This document shows positions 13,616-20,505 of a stretch of 21,889 nt of DNA, in pieces (the stretch's first letter is position 1; each line of letters opens with the position of its first letter). The position numbers were made by a program, and so were the translations under genes. The stretch comes from Akkermansiaceae bacterium UBA2381 (GTDB taxonomy: Bacteria; Verrucomicrobiota; Verrucomicrobiia; Verrucomicrobiales; DEV007): the NCBI GenBank assembly GCA_002344215.1, contig DDSV01000050.1, positions 1 to 21,889 on the forward strand, in the 5' to 3' direction. The notes beneath the pieces were generated by a model, which searched no databases, was not told the DNA's origin, and saw nothing but the letters and a program-made list of their open reading frames with translations.

Positions 13616-15714
13616 CAAGCGTCGACTCCCCGGATTAGAACCTCCACCTTGCGAAGAATGATAGCGTGCTCTCCACTGCCGGCTCGATATCCGGGCCTCA
13701 CGACTTTAACTACCTCTCCGGGTTGAAACGGATACTCAGAATACTGCGAGGTTCCCCATCCCTTGCGGCTGACAACCTGCACTTCCTTTCGTTGTTTGAG
13801 ACTCAGGAAGGTCCCCGGTTCCACCTGAAATGACTCAACTCCCCCCACGGCTAGTATCTCGGCAAGCCTTGACCGGAACTCCGTGAGTTCTTTGGTCACC
13901 TCACGAAGTTTTCTCGAACCCCGATATTCCTCTAGAAGTCGATCAAGAGCTTCAAGCCTATCGACAAGTGCACGATAGATCTCCTGCTCGCGGTCTTTCG
14001 CAATCACCATCGACTCAAAGCGCTCGGGTATTTCTATTTCCGTGCCACGCCGACTGAGTCCCTGGGCGCGGCGAACCTCGACATCGATAAGCTCCCTGAA
14101 CTGGTCGAGATCGGCCTTCAGGGAAACCAACTCAGACTGGCGATCAAGGATCTCCCCCGTCAATTCCGATTCCTCTTCGCGGAAGGCACCACATCGCGCT
14201 GCGAGTTCCTCCTGAACATGATCACCGAATTGCTGCCATACCGGCTCGATCAGGTCGAGTTCACTCCGGATGCGACCTGCCAATGAGGCAAGTCGTGAAA
14301 AGATCGCATTGGCATCTGCAGGAACTGAAGCGACCTCGTCCGCGCGGAACCATGAACTCCAGTCCGCAGAAAGCCGGTCACCAAGCTCAGTCAGACGATT
14401 GAGAATGCTCTCCGCGTTAGCTTCGGCGACCTGCTGAGCTTCACGAGCATCGACAAGAGATTGCTTTTCGATATTGAGCGAATCCTGCAAGCGGGCGATC
14501 TCAGCCAGCGATAAATCGTTCCCCTGTTGCAATTGCTGTCGTTGATTGCTGAGCTGAAGAATACTGCCATCCCGGGCCGACACCTCGTAATGCAGGGCAG
14601 CAATGCGGCTCTCCCGATCCATCAATTCTTTCCGGGTCTCGCTGATCTGGGAGAGATTCCGTTGCTCGCGCTGAATGTGATCTTCAAGCTGTCGATTCAG
14701 TTGGCGACATAGCTCCTCCTGCCCGGCGAGCTTTTCTGAAAGCGAAGCGACCTCGGTTTCGCGTTTTGCGGTGATCTCCTGCAGAGCAGCGTCTCGTTCC
14801 CCGATGATGCGATTGAGATCCTTCGTCTGCTCCTCTCTGTCCCGGGAAAGCTTGCTGTAGTCCTCTTCACCCACTTTAAGGCGATCATTGAGAGCCAGAA
14901 TTTCATCACTACTTTTCGCCTTGAGTGCCGTCAATTCTGTTTCCCGCTCCGCAAGATTCCGGGTGAGAAGTTGAATCTCTTTCCCGCTATTTTCAGTTAG
15001 AGAGGCGAAGTCCTCCTCCCGCTCCTTTAGCCTGGCGGAAAGTTCGGCGATCTCCGCCGCATGAGTGGCGACAAGCGATTGCTTTGCCGTTTCCAGCTCC
15101 TGAATCGTTCGGGACAAGCCGGCAATTTCGGTCTCGAGCGCGGCCACTTGCTCCCTTGAGCCTGCCCTGAGGGCATTCAAGCTGGCGGACAGGTTCCCAA
15201 TCTCCTCATCACGGGTAGCAACACATGACTGCCACTCCTGCAGATAGCCGTTGATCTCGGAAACCTCGGCGGTCAACCTTTCGACTTCCGTGCGAAGCTG
15301 ATTTCGTTCCCGCTCGAGCGAATTTGACTGAGGCCCCGGGCTTCCAATCTGCGAAAGATTAACCGTCTGCGTCGCGCCGTCCAAGCCCGCTGAGCCGTTC
15401 AACGAGGGTGTCGGTTCGGAGGTGACTCTAAACTCGGCCGTCGCGAAGCGGAGCAGATCCCCGGGGGCCAGTTGCATTCGCTCCACCCGGATTCCATTGA
15501 CAAAGGTTCCGTTCGTCGAACCGCAATCGACCACATCAACCGAGGCACCGTCACTGGTCTCGAGCCTGGCGTGCTGCGCAGAGACGGACGAATGGTTGAC
15601 CTGCAGGTCATTGCTCCCTTCCCGTCCGACACGAAAAGTGACTGCCTCCACGGGGATCTGGAACGATCCCGGAGGATACAAGTCGGGTTTGAGGGGTATC
15701 AGGGAAAGCGCCAT
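13615..15714 (-). CDS. FHA domain - long coiled coil - GrpE-like C-terminal domain protein
   Basis: A 699-residue cytoplasmic-looking protein with three parts. Residues about 1-100 are an FHA phosphothreonine-binding domain with the conserved VGR (29-31), SSVSAQHAR (42-50) and DCGSTNGTFVNG (63-74). A short linker contains TQT (116-118), a possible phosphorylation site. Residues about 130-570 are coiled coil, including seven tandem 25-residue repeats (171-345). The C-terminus (about 575-697) reads like a GrpE dimer-helix end and beta domain: YRALVDRLEALDRLLEEY, a GVESFQVEPGTF stretch, then PGEVVKVVRPGYRAGSGEHA and ILRKVEVLI, compare GrpE 'v.kGY...gr.iR.A.V.V'. The FHA call is certain; the GrpE relation is inference from these motifs. 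A possible role is recruiting a DnaK-type chaperone to phosphorylated partners. A good promoter lies upstream, and the next gene is coupled. Confidence 0.88.
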   Translation of the reverse strand: MALSLIPLKPDLYPPGSFQIPVEAVTFRVGREGSNDLQVNHSSVSAQHARLETSDGASVDVVDCGSTNGTFVNGIRVERMQLAPGDLLRFATAEFRVTSEPTPSLNGSAGLDGATQTVNLSQIGSPGPQSNSLERERNQLRTEVERLTAEVSEINGYLQEWQSCVATRDEEIGNLSASLNALRAGSREQVAALETEIAGLSRTIQELETAKQSLVATHAAEIAELSARLKEREEDFASLTENSGKEIQLLTRNLAERETELTALKAKSSDEILALNDRLKVGEEDYSKLSRDREEQTKDLNRIIGERDAALQEITAKRETEVASLSEKLAGQEELCRQLNRQLEDHIQREQRNLSQISETRKELMDRESRIAALHYEVSARDGSILQLSNQRQQLQQGNDLSLAEIARLQDSLNIEKQSLVDAREAQQVAEANAESILNRLTELGDRLSADWSSWFRADEVASVPADANAIFSRLASLAGRIRSELDLIEPVWQQFGDHVQEELAARCGAFREEESELTGEILDRQSELVSLKADLDQFRELIDVEVRRAQGLSRRGTEIEIPERFESMVIAKDREQEIYRALVDRLEALDRLLEEYRGSRKLREVTKELTEFRSRLAEILAVGGVESFQVEPGTFLSLKQRKEVQVVSRKGWGTSQYSEYPFQPGEVVKVVRPGYRAGSGEHAIILRKVEVLIRGVDA
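14680..15204 (-). repeat. Seven tandem 25-residue (75-base) coiled-coil repeats inside the FHA-GrpE gene
   Basis: Residues 171-345 divide into seven consecutive blocks of exactly 25 residues. Six of the seven begin Glu-Ile or Glu-Val (EIGNLS, EIAGLS, EIAELS, EIQLLT, EILALN, then QTKDLN, and EVASLS). Leu is at position 5 in all seven, Leu/Ile at position 9 in all seven, and a large hydrophobic residue at 19 or 20. Twenty-five is not a multiple of seven; it fits one 11-residue and two 7-residue turns. Confidence 0.8.
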
Positions 15715-15752
15715 CCGGTCCGGAACAGCCCGGAGGAATGTTGTCGCACCGG

Positions 15753-15781
15753 ATTACAAAAGCTTCAATGCCATTTTTCAA
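15753..15781 (-). promoter_or_regulatory. Candidate sigma-70 promoter for the FHA-GrpE operon
   Basis: Read on the minus strand: TTGAAA (15781-15776), a 17-base spacer and TGTAAT (15758-15753), each one or two mismatches from consensus at the best spacing. Transcription would begin near 15746, about 30 bases before the ATG at 15714. The rest of this 210-base divergent gap (15782-15924) is AT-richer and contains TATATAAC at 15831-15838, a possible -10 for the oxidoreductase gene, though no good -35 accompanies it. Confidence 0.45.
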
Positions 15782-15924
15782 CCTGACAATTATCTGGTTA
15801 CGGCAATTCAATCAGTTGCGGGAGCCAAACTATATAACTCTAACCCCACCAGCGGCGGAATCAAAACCCAGCGTAGCGCAGACGAGGGATTGACGGCGTC
15901 GATGCATCCTGTCAAAATCGGCTC

Positions 15925-17424
15925 ATGACAGAACCCGAAACCTCCCCCCTCACGACACGCCGCTCGGCCATCAAGACCGTTGCCGGCGCCTCAGTTCTTG
16001 CCGGTATCGCCCTCCCCCACGTTCACGCCCAGGATAATTCCGAAATCAAGCTCGCCCTCGTCGGGTGTGGCGGTCGCGGCACCGGTGCGGTGAAAAACGC
16101 CCTCAGCGTCTCGGGCACTCTGGGACCGCTCAAGCTCCATGCCATGGCCGATGTTTTCGAGGAAAACCTCAAACGCAGTCACGAAACGCTTTCCAAAGAT
16201 CCCCAGGTCGGCGACAAAATCGACGTCACTCCCGAGCGCCGCTTCATCGGCTTCGACGGATACCGCAATGCGATGGACTCACTCAAGGCGGGAGACATCG
16301 TCATCCTCACCACTCCCGTGGCATTTCGCTGGCCCATGTTTGAATATGCGGTCGAGAAAGGCCTCCACGTCTTCATGGAGAAGCCCGTCACGACCGACGG
16401 ATTTACCGCCCGCAAGCTCCTCGAAATCAATAAAAAGGCCGTTGAGAAAAATCTCAAGGTTGGCGTCGGCCTGATGTGCCGCCACTGCAAGGCAAGAAAC
16501 GAGCTGAAGAAGCGCATCGACGACGGTGCCATCGGGGACATCACCTTCATGCGATCCTACCGGATGCAGGGTCCGGTTGCGACCTGTTTCACGCCGAAGA
16601 ACGAGACCGACATGAGCGAGCTCATGTATCAGATCAAGAACTTCCACAGCTTCCTCTGGCTCAGCGGAGGATCATTCAGCGACTTCTTCATCCACGGCAT
16701 CGACGAGATGTGCATGATCAAAAACGACTTCCCGATCGAGGCCAAGGCTGTTGGTGGCCGGCACTACAAAACGATGGAGCGGAACGGAAAAATTCACGTC
16801 GCCGTCGATCAGAACTTCGACAGCTACGGCGTTGAGTACACCTTCAAAGATGGAACCAAAGCCATCTACGAGGGACGCAATATGACCGGATGCCACCAGG
16901 AGTTTGCCGCCTATGCCCACGGAACGAAGGGATCGGCTGTGATTTCCTCTGCCAGCCACACGCCCGCCAAGTCGCGCCTCTACAAGGATCACAACATTGC
17001 CCTCAATCCCCGCGGCGTTCCGGAGAACCTTCTCTGGGCCTTCCCTACCGGCGATCGCGGGGCCAACCTGGAGGGCAATCCCTATGAGATCGAATGGGAG
17101 GTCCTCATCGATGCCATTCGCGAAGACAAACCTCACAACGAAGTCGAGCGTGGAGTCGCCGCCAGCAACGTTACCTCGATGGGACGTATGGCCGCCCACA
17201 CCGGTCAGGTCATCACCTACGACCAGATGCTCAACCTCGAACACGTGATGGCCCCGAACGTGAAGGAGTTGACGATGGAATCCGATTCCCCCGTCATGCC
17301 GGATGGAGAAGGACGTTATCCCGTCCCCGAGCCGGGCATCCTGAAGGACCGAGAGTACCAGTATGGAGTGACCGCAGGACCGGCTCCCGCCAAGCCCTCA
17401 CCTGAGGTCAAGAAGCCGGCCTAA
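15925..17424 (+). CDS. Tat-exported Gfo/Idh/MocA family oxidoreductase
   Basis: A 499-residue NAD(P)-dependent oxidoreductase-family protein, probably acting on a sugar or polyol in the periplasm. A twin-arginine signal (TRRSAIKT, 11-18, followed by a hydrophobic stretch and VHAQD) directs folded export. The Rossmann fold begins IKLALVGCGGRGTGAV (41-56), and the family EKP motif is at 152-154 (HVFMEKPVTT). The long C-terminal half is the alpha/beta substrate domain. Tat-type Gfo/Idh/MocA proteins are abundant in Verrucomicrobiota and Planctomycetota and their substrates are mostly unknown. ATG 15925 starts the Tat peptide; no strong Shine-Dalgarno is visible. It is transcribed divergently from the FHA gene and ends convergently with the methyltransferase gene across a hairpin. 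No sugar transporter or isomerase lies nearby to suggest a substrate. Confidence 0.92.
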   Translation: MTEPETSPLTTRRSAIKTVAGASVLAGIALPHVHAQDNSEIKLALVGCGGRGTGAVKNALSVSGTLGPLKLHAMADVFEENLKRSHETLSKDPQVGDKIDVTPERRFIGFDGYRNAMDSLKAGDIVILTTPVAFRWPMFEYAVEKGLHVFMEKPVTTDGFTARKLLEINKKAVEKNLKVGVGLMCRHCKARNELKKRIDDGAIGDITFMRSYRMQGPVATCFTPKNETDMSELMYQIKNFHSFLWLSGGSFSDFFIHGIDEMCMIKNDFPIEAKAVGGRHYKTMERNGKIHVAVDQNFDSYGVEYTFKDGTKAIYEGRNMTGCHQEFAAYAHGTKGSAVISSASHTPAKSRLYKDHNIALNPRGVPENLLWAFPTGDRGANLEGNPYEIEWEVLIDAIREDKPHNEVERGVAASNVTSMGRMAAHTGQVITYDQMLNLEHVMAPNVKELTMESDSPVMPDGEGRYPVPEPGILKDREYQYGVTAGPAPAKPSPEVKKPA

Positions 17425-17443
17425 AGGACTACGATTGCAAGGG

Positions 17444-17480
17444 AACCGGCTCCCGCTATCGGGGGCCGGTTTATTTGCTA
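17444..17480 (+). terminator. Terminator hairpin between convergent genes
   Basis: AACCGGCTCCC (17444-17454) pairs with GGGGGCCGGTT (17461-17471), eleven pairs including one G-U, around a six-base loop. A T-rich tail (TATTTGCTATCTATTT) follows on the + strand. It lies 20 bases after the oxidoreductase stop. The methyltransferase gene ends 11 bases past the stem on the other strand and may share it, although the minus-strand tail is less T-rich. Confidence 0.75.
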
Positions 17481-17481
17481 T

Positions 17482-18507
17482 CTATTTGATACCGACCACC
17501 ATCGAATCCGGACCCACGAGGTGTTCGACCCGGATCTCTCGAAAACCGGCCTCGGCCATCCACTCCCGACAATCGGCTCCGGTGTAATCGAAACCACCTT
17601 CGGTTTCGACCAGCATGTTCAGGCTCATGAGGAGCCCGAAGGCGTTCTGTGATCGATTATCATCAATGATGGCGTCATAAACGATGACTGCTCCACCGGT
17701 CGGTAAAGCCTCCCAGGCCTTGCGGAGCAGGTGACGCTTCTGCTCTAGATTCCAGTCATGGAGAATGTGGCCGTAGAGAACCACATCCGCCGGTGGCAGA
17801 GAATCCTCAAAAAAGCTACCCCCAACAAACGAAACGCGATCAGAGGCTCCGCTTCCGGCGATATAGTCTTCGAAGATCGGACCTACTTCCGGAAGATCGA
17901 ATCCGATTCCCGTTAAATGAGGATTCGCGAGGGCAATCTGCAGAGCCAGATCACCCTGCGCCGTTCCTGCATCAACAAAGGTTCGGTAGTCCGCCCAGGG
18001 AAACTGCCTCGCAATCGCCAGGTTTGCCCCGCGGCTCACCCCGGACATGGCACGGAGGAACTCTTTCAGTTTGGCCGGGTCGGCATAGAGTTTGGCAAAC
18101 ATGTCGTCACCGGAGCGAGCCTCGTTCTGCTGTTCACCCGTCCTTAATGCTGCGGTCAGTGAACCCCAAAAGGGATAGAGCCGGTGATTGGCCATCTCGA
18201 GAATCCCCCCGACATAGCCCGGCTTATTTTTATCAAGAAACGCCCCGGTCTCGGGGGTATTGCCATACTGTCCACTGCTGTCCCGCCTCACAAAACCCAG
18301 GGCGACCAGTGCATCAAGGAAATCGCGAGCCCCGCGCGGATGCAATCCGAGCCGCCCGCTCAGGGTCGCCAGATCAGCGGGATGCCTGGCCAACTCGGTA
18401 AAAACCTCCATCTCGACGGCACTAAGGAGTGTTTTGGACGCCCAGAATCCGAGGCCGGTCTGAAGAATTTGCCCGGGCGAAAGGGCGGGTGTTGAATCAT
18501 CTTCCAT
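17482..18507 (-). CDS. SAM-dependent O-methyltransferase-like protein (class II, dimerisation-domain type)
   Basis: A 341-residue cytoplasmic protein resembling plant-COMT/hydroxyneurosporene-type O-methyltransferases. The N-terminal winged-helix dimerisation domain (about 10-90) carries LATLSGRLGLHPRGARDFLDALVALGF. The Rossmann SAM-binding domain begins FVDAGTAQGDLALQIA (177-192), with the acidic residue after the second strand in GFDLPEV (202-208). LYGHILHDWN (244-253) includes His250 of the 'HDW' motif, which serves as general base in the family. The glycine motif is AGTAQG instead of the common DxGxGxG, so SAM binding is likely but atypical. Start ATG 18507 gives the expected N-terminus; an in-frame ATG at 18576 would add 23 unrelated residues. 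No biosynthetic neighbours indicate a substrate; it is divergent from dnaG. Confidence 0.85.
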   Translation of the reverse strand: MEDDSTPALSPGQILQTGLGFWASKTLLSAVEMEVFTELARHPADLATLSGRLGLHPRGARDFLDALVALGFVRRDSSGQYGNTPETGAFLDKNKPGYVGGILEMANHRLYPFWGSLTAALRTGEQQNEARSGDDMFAKLYADPAKLKEFLRAMSGVSRGANLAIARQFPWADYRTFVDAGTAQGDLALQIALANPHLTGIGFDLPEVGPIFEDYIAGSGASDRVSFVGGSFFEDSLPPADVVLYGHILHDWNLEQKRHLLRKAWEALPTGGAVIVYDAIIDDNRSQNAFGLLMSLNMLVETEGGFDYTGADCREWMAEAGFREIRVEHLVGPDSMVVGIK

Positions 18508-18633
18508 GGGTTTCTCATAGCAGAGAACCGGGAGATTGGGAAATCTGAATTCGCCCTCCCCCGTTGCGACGGCCACTCAAGAGGGTTAAGTATCTCCCCC
18601 GACCCTGTCGTGTCGGCGAGCTTTTATCGGTAC

Positions 18634-20505
18634 ATGGCGATCATCCCCCAGGAAACAGTTCAGGAAATTCTCGACGCCGTCGACATCGTCGAGCTGATCG
18701 GGGGTTACTTTCCCCTGAAACGGGCGGGATCCAATTTTCTCGCCATCTGTCCGTTCCACAACGAGAAGTCGCCTAGCTTCAACATCAATCCCCAGCGCCA
18801 GATTTTTCACTGCTTCGGATGTCAGGCCGGCGGAGATGCAATCAAGTTTGTCATGCTCTATGACAATCTCTCCTTTCCTGAAGCGGCCAAAAAGCTGGCC
18901 GATCAGGCCGGGGTCATGATTCGTGAGGAAAGTCTCGACCCCAGGGAGGAAGCCCGTCTCCGCGGCCGCAGCGATCTCATGCGGCTCCAAAAATCGGCGG
19001 CGGAATGGTTCCATCGTCTTCTCTTCAAAAGCCCGGAGGCTCAGCCCGCCCGCGAATACCTCAAATCCCGGGGCCTCTCCATGGAAACCTCGCGGAACTG
19101 GAAGTTCGGGTATGCTCCAAACGAACAGAAGCCTTTCATCGACTGGGCCAGAGCCGAAGGCTTCAGCATTCCCCAACTCGTCGAGGGAGGTCTCGCAAAA
19201 TGGAGGGATGAGAACAACCCCCGCCAGGGAGCCTACAGCTTTTTCCGTCACCGTCTCATGTTCCCGGTAAACAATGACTTCGGGGAACCCATCGCGTTCA
19301 GCGGACGCGTTCTTTCCAAAGAACAGGGAGGCGGGAAGTATGTGAACTCGCCGGAAACAGTGATCTTTAACAAGAGCAAAACCTTCTTCGGTCTCGACAA
19401 AACGAAACGATCCATTCTCAAGGAGAAACGCGCCATCATATTCGAGGGACAACTCGATCTGATCTCCGCGTTTGAGGCGGGAATTGAAAACATCGTCGCC
19501 CCCCTCGGAACTGCTTTCACCGAAAGCCACGCCAAGCTTCTGAAACGTCATACGGATGAGGTGGTCCTTTGCTTCGACTCCGATACGGCGGGACTGAATG
19601 CCGCCAGCAAGGCATTTCGGGTTCTTGCCCCCTCCGGCATGCTCATTCGACTCGCCTTGCTGCCGGAAGGTGAGGATCCCGATTCCTTAATCCGGAAGCA
19701 GGGCATCTCCGCGCTCCGCGATATTCTTGAAAACGCCCCGGAATTCTTCGATTTTCAGATTGATCGCCGGGGTGGGAAACTGAATCAGGGAAGCCTCCGA
19801 GACCGGCTCAATTTTGCCCGCGACCTCTCTGCCGACATCGCCCTGATCGAAGATAAGATGCTTCAGGATTCCCTCATCAGCCGGGTGACAATCCGGTTGG
19901 GAGTGGGAGAAGATGACATCCGGAAACTGGTTCGAGATGCGGTCGCGGCGAAAGTCCGGGGTGAAAAGGCCGCCCACAAACGGGAAGCTGTCATCCAACG
20001 GCGTCAGAATGAAGGAGGAGGGCGTCCGGAGCCGCAGTCGGCAAATTCGCCCCGGAAAGAATCGGATCCCCCCGCCCAGCCCATCGAGATTTCGAATCGC
20101 TCGATCCGACTTCTTTGTCGCGGGCTTCTCATCGACGCCGGGATTCGCGCTGAAATCGTGTCCCATCCGATTCCCGAGTTCTTCAAGAACCTCACCGAGA
20201 CAGAAATCCTCACTCGAATCTGGGAAGCTCGGTTCGATCCCGCAACGCCTGCGAGCGTGAATGCCTTTGTCGGCCAACTCCCCTCCGCCGAACAGCAGTG
20301 TGTCTCCCGTCTCTTGAGCGACGAGAGCGCCCGCATCACTCCGGAACTTGCGCGGGACTGCCTTGCCGCTCTGAAAAAGCAAAGCATTCAGCGGGAAATC
20401 TCCGTCACCAAAGCGCAGATGGGGGCTCCGAATCTTCCTGAAAACGAGGTTACCCGGCTGACCAAACTCCTCCTTGACCTCAGAGGACTACTAAACGAAT
20501 GTTAG
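18634..20505 (+). CDS. dnaG: DNA primase DnaG
   Basis: A 623-residue primase that lays RNA primers at the replication fork and binds the replicative helicase. The N-terminal zinc finger has Cys39, His42, Cys60 and Cys63 (CPFH...CFGC). The RNA-polymerase core carries the TOPRIM motifs EGQLD (271-275) and DSDTAG (315-320) with their metal-binding acids intact. The C-terminal helicase-interaction region (about 480-623) is less conserved, as usual, and is preceded by a polar linker rich in Arg, Pro and Ser (about 440-475). I chose ATG 18634, which begins MAIIPQETVQEILDAVDIVELI as in other primases; an in-frame GTG at 18610 would add eight residues. It overlaps rpoD by seven bases, keeping the dnaG-rpoD half of the macromolecular-synthesis operon; rpsU is absent. 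Confidence 0.97.
   Translation: MAIIPQETVQEILDAVDIVELIGGYFPLKRAGSNFLAICPFHNEKSPSFNINPQRQIFHCFGCQAGGDAIKFVMLYDNLSFPEAAKKLADQAGVMIREESLDPREEARLRGRSDLMRLQKSAAEWFHRLLFKSPEAQPAREYLKSRGLSMETSRNWKFGYAPNEQKPFIDWARAEGFSIPQLVEGGLAKWRDENNPRQGAYSFFRHRLMFPVNNDFGEPIAFSGRVLSKEQGGGKYVNSPETVIFNKSKTFFGLDKTKRSILKEKRAIIFEGQLDLISAFEAGIENIVAPLGTAFTESHAKLLKRHTDEVVLCFDSDTAGLNAASKAFRVLAPSGMLIRLALLPEGEDPDSLIRKQGISALRDILENAPEFFDFQIDRRGGKLNQGSLRDRLNFARDLSADIALIEDKMLQDSLISRVTIRLGVGEDDIRKLVRDAVAAKVRGEKAAHKREAVIQRRQNEGGGRPEPQSANSPRKESDPPAQPIEISNRSIRLLCRGLLIDAGIRAEIVSHPIPEFFKNLTETEILTRIWEARFDPATPASVNAFVGQLPSAEQQCVSRLLSDESARITPELARDCLAALKKQSIQREISVTKAQMGAPNLPENEVTRLTKLLLDLRGLLNEC

Noticed and set aside
15714..15925. Possible small RNA or gene in the divergent gap
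   Set aside because: No hairpin with T-tract and no convincing reading frame; the gap is explained by divergent promoters.
18586..19551. 321-codon antisense frame over the start of dnaG
   Set aside because: It lies opposite the conserved zinc-finger and core of dnaG and has no recognisable domain or start signal.
19444..19593. TOPRIM variants EGQLD and DSDTAG in DnaG
   Set aside because: The acidic metal ligands are intact and such neighbouring substitutions are common among bacterial primases.
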